Of a DNA stretch of 64,000 nucleotides, positions 55,188 to 63,367 are shown in pieces. This stretch comes from Gaetbulibacter_A aestuarii (GTDB lineage Bacteria; Bacteroidota; Bacteroidia; Flavobacteriales; Flavobacteriaceae), in contig NZ_BAABAY010000001.1 in assembly GCF_039537665.1 (NCBI RefSeq), positions 1,426,001 through 1,490,000 on the forward strand, in the 5' to 3' direction. The notes beneath the pieces were generated by a model, which did not search any database, was not told where the DNA came from, and was given only the letters and a program-made list of their open reading frames with translations. Position numbers and translations under genes: made by a program. The number at the start of each line of letters is the position of its first letter. Position 1 is the stretch's first letter.

Positions 55188-56015
55188 TTAAGCCATTAAA
55201 AACTCGGTAATATGCTTATAAACCGCTTCACTTTTTAGACCATGTCCCAAACCTTTGGTTTCAATGAGTTTGGCATTCAACATATGTGTTTTATAATCGT
55301 TAGCATCACTAAAAGGAATGATAGGATCTTTTTGATCGTGAATGATGAGGCCTTCGGCGGAAATGTCTTTTGAAAATTCAAACGCATTGAAAAATTCCGG
55401 AGGATGTTTAAATTCCTTTTCTATGTTGGTCGTGATAGCTTTCATGACTCTGGAGGAATAATCCATCATTTGCCCATAACGTTTTAAAATTCCGGTGAAA
55501 TTGGATGGAGCTCCCAGTAAAACAATTTTTTTCAGTCCTGAAACCTTATGAAAAGAAATACTGAAAACGGTTGCCATACCACCTACGGAATGCCCAATGA
55601 TGCTGTCGGCCTTATGCTTTTTAGCCACTTCAGCCAAACAAGCGCTGTAATCCAGAGTATTAAAACGTTTTCCTGAAGAATTACCATGGGCAGGACCATC
55701 CAAAGAAATTACGGTAAAGTCCAGAGCAGTGAGTGCATGGATCAAATCCCGCCATCGGTACGTATTGCTTTCCCAACCATGAGCTAAAATAACGGTGTCT
55801 CCGGTTCCTTGCCATTTATAGGTTTGAATATCAAAACCCCGACAATCAAAAGTGTCGTATTTTGCTTCTTTTAAAAAAGCTTGCTCATCTTCACTAAACC
55901 TCCCTTTAAGCGGTGTGCCAAAAAGTTTTATGGCCAATCGTGCTGCTAATGATTTGGAAAAAATACCGATGACATTAATGATGAAGCCAATAATTTTAGG
56001 AAGATAGGGTTTCAT
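55188..56015 (-). CDS. Alpha/beta-fold hydrolase
   Basis: A 275-residue hydrolase. The oxyanion region is VILAHGWESNTYRW. The nucleophile elbow is GHSVGG with Ser143. Asp230 (HDQKDPIIPF) and His258 (GLGHGLKS) complete a normal triad. A hydrophobic N-terminal segment (about 8-25) suggests membrane association. The substrate is unknown. It abuts the cupin gene directly, with no spacer. Confidence 0.88.
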   Translation of the reverse strand: MKPYLPKIIGFIINVIGIFSKSLAARLAIKLFGTPLKGRFSEDEQAFLKEAKYDTFDCRGFDIQTYKWQGTGDTVILAHGWESNTYRWRDLIHALTALDFTVISLDGPAHGNSSGKRFNTLDYSACLAEVAKKHKADSIIGHSVGGMATVFSISFHKVSGLKKIVLLGAPSNFTGILKRYGQMMDYSSRVMKAITTNIEKEFKHPPEFFNAFEFSKDISAEGLIIHDQKDPIIPFSDANDYKTHMLNAKLIETKGLGHGLKSEAVYKHITEFLMA

Positions 56016-56378
56016 TTAGTCCTCTCGGTTTACCAGATCCATAGAAAAAGCCGGAGTGCAAACCGCCAAATACTCGCAAGGCTCTGTGAAAGGGTTTGAA
56101 TATTGAACTCGGGTGTTTTTTTCAATTTTGATTGATTGACCGGCTTCCAGAACGATCGTCTCACCTTCAATAATAAATTGTTTTTTACCTTTTATGATGA
56201 AGGTATATTCATCAAATTCCGGAATTTGAAAAGGCTCACTCCAACCTGCGGGAGCAATCATATGAGCAATACTTATTTGAGAATTTCCATCTGAAGCCAA
56301 ACCAAAATGTTCCTCGATGACTTTACCATCGTTGGTGGGCACTACAAAAGGGTTTTTCTGTATGGTATATTTTGCCAT
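56016..56378 (-). CDS. Cupin-fold protein
   Basis: A 120-residue single-domain cupin. The core has PEFDEYTFIIKGKKQFIIEGETIVLEAGQSIKIEKNTRVQYSN, the usual double-stranded beta-helix with a Glu-rich first motif. The conserved histidines of the first cupin motif are not obvious, so metal binding is uncertain. It lies 5 bases after a lipoprotein gene and adjoins the hydrolase gene. No function can be given. Confidence 0.8.
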   Translation of the reverse strand: MAKYTIQKNPFVVPTNDGKVIEEHFGLASDGNSQISIAHMIAPAGWSEPFQIPEFDEYTFIIKGKKQFIIEGETIVLEAGQSIKIEKNTRVQYSNPFTEPCEYLAVCTPAFSMDLVNRED

Positions 56379-56383
56379 AGCTT

Positions 56384-56941
56384 TTAGTTGTTCCAGTTTA
56401 TAAAAAAGTATTTTATTTTAGCGTCGTCCGGGATATGTGTTTCCTCAATATTTAGGTTCATATCAAATCTCAGATTTGCCGGAAGTTCTTTTTTATCAAT
56501 AGAAAACGTGGCATTCAATTCATTAACACTCACCAGTATGGTGTTGATCATGTTATTGATTTTTGAAATTTTATAGTATGACCTTATACTCCTAAAAGTA
56601 CTCTGCGTTGTAATGTTTGAAACTGTTTTATAACGAGGATCGATGATTTGAACATTCTCAATAACGGATGTCGAATCTAAAGCATTTTTCGGTGTTAATA
56701 CCAGTAGTTTTTTTCCGCCTTTTTCAAAAATATAATAATCATTCTTGGCGCCCATAAATTCATCACCACCGGTGTGGGTCACTATCGAGTCGTTAGGAAA
56801 AACAGCCTTCAGGTCTTTTACCTGGGTAGAGTCTGTAAGCAAGCCAACATGGTGTTTACCAATTTCAAAAGGATCTTGTTCTCGTTTACAACTAATAGTT
56901 ACTAAGGCAATAAGGATAATGCCATAAATGGATTGTCGCAT
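56384..56941 (-). CDS. Small lipoprotein of unknown function
   Basis: A 185-residue protein with a signal peptide and lipobox at Cys18 (VTISCKR). The mature part is beta-rich, with DPFEIGKHHVGLL, DYYIFEKGGKKLLVLTPKN and YFFINWNN. I recognise no family. It lies 32 bases after the HerA-like ATPase gene and 5 bases before the cupin gene, so it is probably co-transcribed with both. Confidence 0.7.
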   Translation of the reverse strand: MRQSIYGIILIALVTISCKREQDPFEIGKHHVGLLTDSTQVKDLKAVFPNDSIVTHTGGDEFMGAKNDYYIFEKGGKKLLVLTPKNALDSTSVIENVQIIDPRYKTVSNITTQSTFRSIRSYYKISKINNMINTILVSVNELNATFSIDKKELPANLRFDMNLNIEETHIPDDAKIKYFFINWNN

Positions 56942-56973
56942 AAATAGTTTTATATAATTAATTATTCTTTAAG

Positions 56974-58512
56974 TTATTTTTTCATCACTTTGGTTAAAAT
57001 ACCAAAAACACTGCGGATAAAAGTGGCACTGGTAAGTACTTTTACAACAGGATTCATTCGTTGATATTGACTCCTCGAACGACTTGTAGAACGTGACGAA
57101 GTTCGATCAAGTTCTTCCTGTTCTTTCTTAGCCTTGGCTTTCGCTTCCTCAGCATCAGCTTTAGCTATTTTTTCATTTAGTAATTCATAAGCACTTTCAC
57201 GGTCGATGGTTTCGTTGTATTTTTTTACCAAACTCGATTCAGACAAGAGGTTTTTCAATTCAGAATCTGTAAGTACATCCATACGGCTCATAGGTGCTCG
57301 CATCATGGTTGCTGCCAAAGGTGTTGGTCTGCCTTTTTCATCCAAGGCCGATACCAAAGCTTCGCCAATTCCTAGAGAAGTTAAAACTTCTGTAGTATCG
57401 TAATAATCGGAATCCGGATAGTTTTGTGCGGTCATTTTGATCGCTTTTCTATCATTCGCCGTAAAGGCTCTCAAGGCGTGTTGCACTTTTAAACCTAATT
57501 GACCTAAAACATCTTCTGGAACATCTGTGGGGTTCTGGGTTACAAAATACAATCCAACACCTTTACTACGGATGAGTTTAACGATACTTTCAATTTGATC
57601 AAGTAAGGCTTTGGAGGCTTCACTGAAAATTAAATGCGCTTCATCAATAAATATTACCAATTCAGGACGATCACTATCGCCTTGCTCCGGAAAGGTCGAA
57701 TAAATTTCAGCTAATAAACTCAACATAAAGGTTGAAAAGAGTTTTGGCCGATCTTGTATGTCTGTCAATCGAATGATATTAATATACCCTCTGCCATTCT
57801 CATCAATACGCTGAAGATCATTTACTTCAAATGAGGTTTCTCCAAAAAAGAGATCGGCTCCTTGTTGTTCCAGTTCAACAACTTTTCTTAGGATGGCTCC
57901 GGTTGAGGCTGTTGAAATTCGTCCGTACGATTTTTCAAATGCTTCTTTGCCTTCATCAGTAGCGTACTGTAATATTTTTTTAAAATCCTTAAGGTCTAGA
58001 ATGGGTAATTTATTATCATCACAATACTGAAAAATAACGGCAACAATCCCTGTCTGAACATCACTTAAGTCTAAAATGCGCGATAATAATACGGGACCAA
58101 ATTCGCTTACTGTGGCGCGTAAACGTACACCGTTCTGCTCAGAAAGCGTTAATATTTCTACGGGGAACTTTTTAGCTTCAAAAGGCAAACCGATCTTTTC
58201 ATGGCGTTCATCAATTTTTGGATGTCCCGGACTCGGTTCTGCCAAACCACTCAAATCACCTTTAATGTCCATAAGTAAAACAGGAACACCGCGATCACTG
58301 AGATTTTCAGCTAAAACCTGCAATGATTTTGTTTTTCCCGTACCTGTAGCGCCGGCAATAAGACCATGACGGTTCATGGTTTTTAATGGAATCTTAACGT
58401 GGGCTCCGGTAATGGTTTCACCGTCTAACATGGCTGCACCCACTGGAATGTACTCACCTTTAAAGGTATAGCCCTCGGTGATGTACTTAAAAAAGTCCTC
58501 AGTATTTGGCAT
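56974..58512 (-). CDS. HerA-like ATPase (DUF853 / YjgR family)
   Basis: A 512-residue P-loop ATPase. Walker A is GATGTGKT at 54-61. Walker B is LVIFIDEAHLIF. An Arg-finger-like region (VGLYFVTQNPTDVPEDVLGQLGLKVQHALRAFT) follows, giving the typical HerA/DUF853 order. The C-terminal part holds a Lys/Glu-rich coiled coil (EKIAKADAEEAKAKAKKEQEE) and a Ser/Arg-rich tail. The cellular role of this family is not established; it is usually considered a DNA- or RNA-acting ATPase. No nuclease partner such as NurA is adjacent. It is the first gene of the minus-strand run. Confidence 0.88.
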   Translation of the reverse strand: MPNTEDFFKYITEGYTFKGEYIPVGAAMLDGETITGAHVKIPLKTMNRHGLIAGATGTGKTKSLQVLAENLSDRGVPVLLMDIKGDLSGLAEPSPGHPKIDERHEKIGLPFEAKKFPVEILTLSEQNGVRLRATVSEFGPVLLSRILDLSDVQTGIVAVIFQYCDDNKLPILDLKDFKKILQYATDEGKEAFEKSYGRISTASTGAILRKVVELEQQGADLFFGETSFEVNDLQRIDENGRGYINIIRLTDIQDRPKLFSTFMLSLLAEIYSTFPEQGDSDRPELVIFIDEAHLIFSEASKALLDQIESIVKLIRSKGVGLYFVTQNPTDVPEDVLGQLGLKVQHALRAFTANDRKAIKMTAQNYPDSDYYDTTEVLTSLGIGEALVSALDEKGRPTPLAATMMRAPMSRMDVLTDSELKNLLSESSLVKKYNETIDRESAYELLNEKIAKADAEEAKAKAKKEQEELDRTSSRSTSRSRSQYQRMNPVVKVLTSATFIRSVFGILTKVMKK

Positions 58513-58576
58513 TGGTTAATTTTTTTATAAAAATAACTATTCTCCTTGAATTCGTAGGAACAAGATATGTAAAACT

Positions 58577-58608
58577 TTGAATAAATTCAGGGCAATACCG
58601 TATCTTTG
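58577..58608 (+). promoter_or_regulatory. Promoter of queE
   Basis: TTG at 58577-58579, a 21-base spacer and an exact -7 match TATCTTTG at 58601-58608. It overlaps the in-frame TTG at 58606 and so excludes that as the translation start. The transcript leader would be very short. Confidence 0.7.
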
Positions 58609-58614
58609 CGCCCT

Positions 58615-59244
58615 ATGAATAAAGCAATGCAAATACAGGTAGATAAAGGCGAAATGCTGCCTTTGATGGAGGAATTTTACACCATTCAGGGTGAAGGATA
58701 TTACAAGGGTACAGCGGCGTATTTTATTCGTTTGGGAGGTTGTGATGTAGGTTGCCATTGGTGCGATGTTAAGGAAAGTTGGAACGCAGATCTGCACCCA
58801 CCAACAGCCGCGAAGGATATTGTGGAAAATGCTGAAAAATACAGTGATACTATTGTGGTTACCGGAGGAGAACCTCTCATGTGGGACATGACCTTACTTA
58901 CCAATTTGCTCAAGGAAAAGCAATTGAAAGTGCATATTGAAACCTCCGGAGCCTATCCGCTTACCGGAACCTGGGATTGGATCTGTTTATCGCCTAAAAA
59001 ACTAAAATTACCTACGGAAGAAGTTTACGCCAAAGCAAATGAACTGAAAGTGATTATATACAACAAAGATGATTTTCGCTTCGCGGAAGAACAAGCTGCC
59101 AAGGTGAATAAGGACTGTATTTTATACATGCAACCGGAGTGGAGTAAACGTGATAAGGTGATTCCTGAGATTGTTGATTATGTGATGAAACATCCAAAAT
59201 GGAAAGTATCACTTCAAACACACAAGTATTTGAATATCCCTTAG
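58615..59244 (+). CDS. queE: 7-carboxy-7-deazaguanine synthase QueE
   Basis: A radical-SAM enzyme of 209 residues (ATG at 58615; the next ATG at 58627 is also possible). It makes the 7-deazaguanine core of queuosine. The N-terminal LPLMEEFYTIQGEGYYKGTAAYFIRL leads to the cluster motif CDVGCHWC (C-x3-C-x2-C, Cys43, Cys47, Cys50). VTGGEPLMWD and IETSG follow. The start chosen excludes the TTG at 58606, which lies in the promoter. Other queuosine genes are not in the window. Confidence 0.93.
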   Translation: MNKAMQIQVDKGEMLPLMEEFYTIQGEGYYKGTAAYFIRLGGCDVGCHWCDVKESWNADLHPPTAAKDIVENAEKYSDTIVVTGGEPLMWDMTLLTNLLKEKQLKVHIETSGAYPLTGTWDWICLSPKKLKLPTEEVYAKANELKVIIYNKDDFRFAEEQAAKVNKDCILYMQPEWSKRDKVIPEIVDYVMKHPKWKVSLQTHKYLNIP

Positions 59245-59260
59245 TGTGTATAGCACAAAT

Positions 59261-59300
59261 AAAAAAAGGTTCAAATGAGTAATTCATTTGAACCTTTTTT
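59261..59300. terminator. Bidirectional terminator between queE and the DUF2911 gene
   Basis: AAAAAAAGGTTCAAATGA pairs with TTCATTTGAACCTTTTTT over a small loop, with an A run on one side and a T run on the other. It lies 16 bases past each of the two convergent stop codons. Confidence 0.9.
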
Positions 59301-59316
59301 AGTTTCTATATTTTGT

Positions 59317-59865
59317 TTATGCCTTAGTAAAAGGAACTGTGATTCGTTTTTTACCCCAACCAATATGCATATCAACACCGTTGTCCGAAGCTGTAAACAT
59401 AATTCCTAAAGCTTCAACAGAATCATCACTCGTTGTAACAGGAATTTTAATTCGAGCCACGTCTTTTGATTCATCATAAAAATAAGAACCCCAGGTGTTT
59501 AAATCGGTATTCACAATAGCGGTCCATTCATCTTCTCCCGGAATAGTATAAAAAGTATAAGTACCGGCTTTAATAGTGGTGTCACCTAATTTCATATCGG
59601 TATAAAGCGTAAGCTGGTCAGCTTCGTTTGCTCCGGTTCTCCATACTTTTCCAGCTGGTGCAAGTTTATTTATATCACGGTCCTTCAATTGTGGTCTACT
59701 GTAAATAATTTTAATCAGTTTATTGGATTCCTTGTAACTGGAAGGAAAAGCAGCAGCATCCATAGGACTTGCATCTAATTTAGGAAAATCCTGAGCCTGA
59801 ACATTTAAGGCTGTTAACATGGCAAATACCATGGTGATCGTGGTAATTAGTTTTGTTTTTTTCAT
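59317..59865 (-). CDS. DUF2911 domain-containing secreted protein
   Basis: A 182-residue protein with a cleavable signal peptide (to about residue 25, NVQAQ). The mature part matches DUF2911, with IIYSRPQLKDRDINKLAPAGKVWRTGANEADQLTLYTDM, GTYTFYTIPGEDEWTAIVN and WGSYFYDESKDVARIKIPV. The family is common in Bacteroidota and has no known activity. It converges on queE with a shared terminator. Confidence 0.85.
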   Translation of the reverse strand: MKKTKLITTITMVFAMLTALNVQAQDFPKLDASPMDAAAFPSSYKESNKLIKIIYSRPQLKDRDINKLAPAGKVWRTGANEADQLTLYTDMKLGDTTIKAGTYTFYTIPGEDEWTAIVNTDLNTWGSYFYDESKDVARIKIPVTTSDDSVEALGIMFTASDNGVDMHIGWGKKRITVPFTKA

Positions 59866-59974
59866 AAGAATTGATTTTTTAGTTGGTCTAAAATTAAATG
59901 TTATTTTTCTTAAAGTTTTTATAAAAGTTACGTTATACTGTTAAAGTTTGGAAGTACACGGTTGAAAATCAAAT

Positions 59975-60003
59975 AAAAAAGCTTCAGTTTTTACTGAAGC
60001 TTT
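59975..60003 (-). terminator. Terminator of the gatA / gatB-aspS transcript
   Basis: AAAGCTTCAGT pairs with ACTGAAGCTTT over a 4-base loop. Read on the minus strand it ends in six Ts. It lies 25 bases after the fusion gene stop. Confidence 0.88.
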
Positions 60004-60028
60004 ATAAGGTCTTAAAAGTTTTTGAAAA

Positions 60029-63000
60029 TTATTTTGGTTTCTTGATAGTAACATTCATTTCCTCAATTTTTTTGAGTGAAAGTTGTGATGGTGCGCCAAA
60101 TAAAAGATCTTCACTGGTTCCTGTTTTTGGAAATGCCATGACCTCCCTAATCGAAACTTTTTTCTCCAGGATCATCAACAACCGGTCAATTCCCCAGGCG
60201 ATACCCCCGTGTGGTGGTGCGCCATAATGAAAGGCCTTATACATGGTCCCGACACTTTTTAACATGTCTTCTTTCGAATAGCCCATATTGCGATAAGTGG
60301 CTTCCAAAATTTCCGGTTTATGAGCCCGAATAGAGCCGCCTCCAATTTCGTAACCATTCAAAATAAGATCGTATTGCTGGGCAATGATGCTTCCTATTTC
60401 GTCATCCTTACCATTCATGTGTTTTTCGATATCCTGTACCGCAGGCATGGAGAAGGGGTTGTGTGTAAAGGTCCAACGGCCTTCTTCCGTTTTTTCAAAC
60501 ATTGGAAAATCAATTACCCAGGCAGGTCGCAATTCTTTAGGATTGATCAATTTAAGCATGGCACCAAGTTCCTGTCGGACGGCATCCAAAGCTTTGTTCG
60601 CTGTGCCGTAATCCGCAGCAGAGAAAAATACAATATCGCCTACTTCAGCTTTAGTTCTTTCTATGATTCCGGCGGCAATGTCTTCGCCTAAAAACTTAAT
60701 GATTGGCGATTGTAAATCATTGGGGTTTACAATAATATAAGCTAAACCACCTAAACCATGGTGCTGTGCAATGCTTGTAAGTTTCTCGATCTGACCCTTT
60801 GATAAGCGTTTTTTACCTTGTTCTTCAGCTGTTACCTTTATGCATTTTACAATACCGCCTTCATCGATTGGTTTACTAAATACCTGAAAGCTTGTGTCTT
60901 TAACAATATCAGTAATGTCCTGAAGTTTCAACCCAAAACGCAGATCCGGACGGTCGCAGCCGTAATGATCCATAGCTTCCTGATACGTTAGGATCTCAAA
61001 GGGCTTCAGTTGCCATTTTTTTCCGTAAATTCTAGTAACAACCTCATTGAACATTTTAGTGTTCAAATCTATGATCTGCTGCATACTGGCAAACGCCATT
61101 TCAAGATCTAACTGGGTAAATTCCGGCTGTCGATCACCCCGGGAATCCTCGTCTCTAAAACAGCGTGCAATCTGGAAATATTTTTCATAACCACTAACCA
61201 TTAGCATTTGTTTGAACTGCTGCGGGGCTTGTGGAAGCGTGTAAAATGCTCCGGCCTGTTTGCGGGTAGGCACAATAAATTCCCGAGCACCTTCATCAGT
61301 TCCTGCACTTAAAATAGGCGTTTCAATTTCCAGAAAATCCTCGTTATCCAAAATATCACGAAGCAATTTGATCACTTTATGACGATTCACAATAGCACGA
61401 CGCACATCGTCGTTTCTGTGATCTAAAAACTTATATTGAAAACGTGTATTTTCATTAGTTTTGGTGGCGCGTTTAATTTCAAAAGGCAAGGTGCGGGATA
61501 AGTTTAATATGTCTAAACTTACCGCTTCCAATTCAATGGTTCCTGTACGAAGCGCTTTGTTATAATCATCAGCTTCACGTTGCACTATCGTTCCTGAAAC
61601 CATGATAACCGACTCCGGTTTTAGCTTTACTAATTCGTCTAAATTTGGAAAGGATTCCCGGCGTAAGCACACTTGAAAAATTTCAGTACTGGAATCACGT
61701 AGATCAATAAAAATAAGTTCACCGTGATCTCGAACACTGGATACCCAGCCGGATAAGGTAACTTTCTGTCCGATACTTTCCTCTGAAAGTTGGGAGGCCA
61801 GGTGCGTGCGATAACTATCTTTGATAACCAAAGGTATTTCAGGTAAGCTTTCTTCAGGTTTTGAAGTCGCCTTGGGGCTTTTACTTTTTGGTTTTTCTTC
61901 TGAAATCTGACTTGTAGTTTCCGCAGTTTTATCTCCGGATAAATTTGCTATAATACGTTCACGAATGATCTTTCCAGGAGCGCCTTTACCAATAATGCCA
62001 ATAACTTTACCTACAAGAATTCCTGCTTTACCATGATTTCCTGAAGCGATATCATCTGCAATCTCTTTATTTTCAGTGATCACTTTTTGAATAGCTTCCT
62101 GAATTTTAGTTTCAGAAATACTATGTTCTTCAAAATAAGTCTGATAATCAAAATCCGGATCTTTTAATAATTCGCTAAGCGCATGTTGCACCAAAACGGC
62201 AGTAACTTCTTCGTCTTTAAAACTTTTAAATATGGCGATGAAATCATTAGGATTTTGGATCTTATCATAATCCTCCGGTTTGATATTATTGGCCAGCGTT
62301 TTCGCTACAAAAGAAGGATCTTGAATAGCATCGTTAAGCGTCATAAACGTTTTAGAACGTAAAGCGTCGGCAGTAAAGAACTTAGCGTCTTGCGGTAAAA
62401 CGCCGCCTTTAATAAGAATAGATTCTACAGCAAAGGGTAGGGCTGAATTATCAACATGGATAGCTTCCACAGCTTCTTTGATGGAAACAAATGGCAGATC
62501 CGGTTCACTGATAAAGCGATAATCTGCTTCGAATTCTTTTTTACGCATCGTTCGGGTTTGTTTCAATTCTGCATCGAACAATACGGTGGTTTGATCCGGT
62601 CTGAATTCCTTATGCTCAAAGTAATAGTTGAGTTGTTTCTCAACTTCCTCTTTTAAAGCCTCGATCATAAACTTGAAAGAGTTTAGGTTTTTTATTTCCG
62701 TCCGCGGATTTAAACTGTAACTGTGTTTTTTTCGAAGGGAAACCGACACATCAGATTTGAACTCTCCCTTTTCAAGATTCGCCTCAGAAACGCCCAGATT
62801 CTGGACGATACGTTGAATATACTGTGCGTAAATAGAAGCGTCTTCAATATGACGAATACAAGGTTCGGTTACGATCTCAATTAAAGGCACACCGGCTTTG
62901 TTGAAATCCACCAAAGAAAATTTCTTCTCATGCAGCAACTTCGCAGCATCTTCTTCGATGTGAACCTGCGTTAAATTCACCGTAAATTGTGAACCATCAT

Positions 63001-63367
63001 TTCGGAAACAAGAAACCTGTCCGTCCGGGATGATCGGGTTGTGAAACTGCGTTATCTGTATATTTTTTGGGTTGTCCGGATACTCATAATGTTTCCTGTC
63101 CCAGGAGATCACATCATTTTCGAACGAGGATTTTACGGCCTTTCCAAAATAAATGGCTTTAATAATCGCTTCTTTGTTAATAGCTGGTAAAACACCCATT
63201 TGCCCTGTGCAAACCGAACAAATATTCGTGTTTGGAATTTCGGTTTCCGTGTTGGCGCAAGAGCAGAATAATTTTGTTTTCGTGTTCAGGCGCACATGGG
63301 TTTCCAAACCGATAACGAGTTCCAGGTCGTGGGCTTTCAATGCCTTGTCAATTGCTTCTAACTCCAT
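60029..63367 (-). CDS. gatB-aspS: GatB-AspRS fusion: amidotransferase subunit B and aspartate-tRNA ligase
   Basis: A single 1112-residue frame joins two enzymes. Residues about 1-476 are GatB: LELVIGLETHVRLNTKTKLFC, the zinc site with Cys35, Cys37, Cys50 and Cys53, KAGVPLIEIVTEP, DLPFVSI and the C-terminal tail-domain end GNHGKAGILVGKVIGIIGKG. About 477-515 is a Lys/Ser/Pro/Glu-rich linker. Residues about 516-1112 are a complete bacterial AspRS: OB-fold anticodon domain (GWVSSVRDHGELIFIDLRD), motif 1 area, motif 2 (CFRDEDSRGDRQPEFTQLD, 736-754), GAD domain (about 810-945) and motif 3 (GGIAWGIDRLLMI). GatB with GatA and GatC amidates misacylated Asp- or Glu-tRNA. The gatA stop overlaps the ATG by one base. 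His548 (RDHG) is at the position of E. coli Leu30. Confidence 0.93.
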   Translation of the reverse strand: MELEAIDKALKAHDLELVIGLETHVRLNTKTKLFCSCANTETEIPNTNICSVCTGQMGVLPAINKEAIIKAIYFGKAVKSSFENDVISWDRKHYEYPDNPKNIQITQFHNPIIPDGQVSCFRNDGSQFTVNLTQVHIEEDAAKLLHEKKFSLVDFNKAGVPLIEIVTEPCIRHIEDASIYAQYIQRIVQNLGVSEANLEKGEFKSDVSVSLRKKHSYSLNPRTEIKNLNSFKFMIEALKEEVEKQLNYYFEHKEFRPDQTTVLFDAELKQTRTMRKKEFEADYRFISEPDLPFVSIKEAVEAIHVDNSALPFAVESILIKGGVLPQDAKFFTADALRSKTFMTLNDAIQDPSFVAKTLANNIKPEDYDKIQNPNDFIAIFKSFKDEEVTAVLVQHALSELLKDPDFDYQTYFEEHSISETKIQEAIQKVITENKEIADDIASGNHGKAGILVGKVIGIIGKGAPGKIIRERIIANLSGDKTAETTSQISEEKPKSKSPKATSKPEESLPEIPLVIKDSYRTHLASQLSEESIGQKVTLSGWVSSVRDHGELIFIDLRDSSTEIFQVCLRRESFPNLDELVKLKPESVIMVSGTIVQREADDYNKALRTGTIELEAVSLDILNLSRTLPFEIKRATKTNENTRFQYKFLDHRNDDVRRAIVNRHKVIKLLRDILDNEDFLEIETPILSAGTDEGAREFIVPTRKQAGAFYTLPQAPQQFKQMLMVSGYEKYFQIARCFRDEDSRGDRQPEFTQLDLEMAFASMQQIIDLNTKMFNEVVTRIYGKKWQLKPFEILTYQEAMDHYGCDRPDLRFGLKLQDITDIVKDTSFQVFSKPIDEGGIVKCIKVTAEEQGKKRLSKGQIEKLTSIAQHHGLGGLAYIIVNPNDLQSPIIKFLGEDIAAGIIERTKAEVGDIVFFSAADYGTANKALDAVRQELGAMLKLINPKELRPAWVIDFPMFEKTEEGRWTFTHNPFSMPAVQDIEKHMNGKDDEIGSIIAQQYDLILNGYEIGGGSIRAHKPEILEATYRNMGYSKEDMLKSVGTMYKAFHYGAPPHGGIAWGIDRLLMILEKKVSIREVMAFPKTGTSEDLLFGAPSQLSLKKIEEMNVTIKKPK

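Noticed and set aside
58606..58614. TTG start extending QueE
   Set aside because: The TTG is part of an exact -7 promoter box (TATCTTTG), so it would not be transcribed as a start.
60042..60691. Plus-strand frames opposite the GatB-AspRS gene
   Set aside because: They run antisense to conserved AspRS motifs, including motif 3, and carry no family signature.
61820..61940. GatB-AspRS fusion as an assembly artefact
   Set aside because: The frame stays open through a compositionally typical linker, both flanking proteins are complete, and no leftover stop or start is seen at the junction. An artefact cannot be fully excluded from sequence alone.
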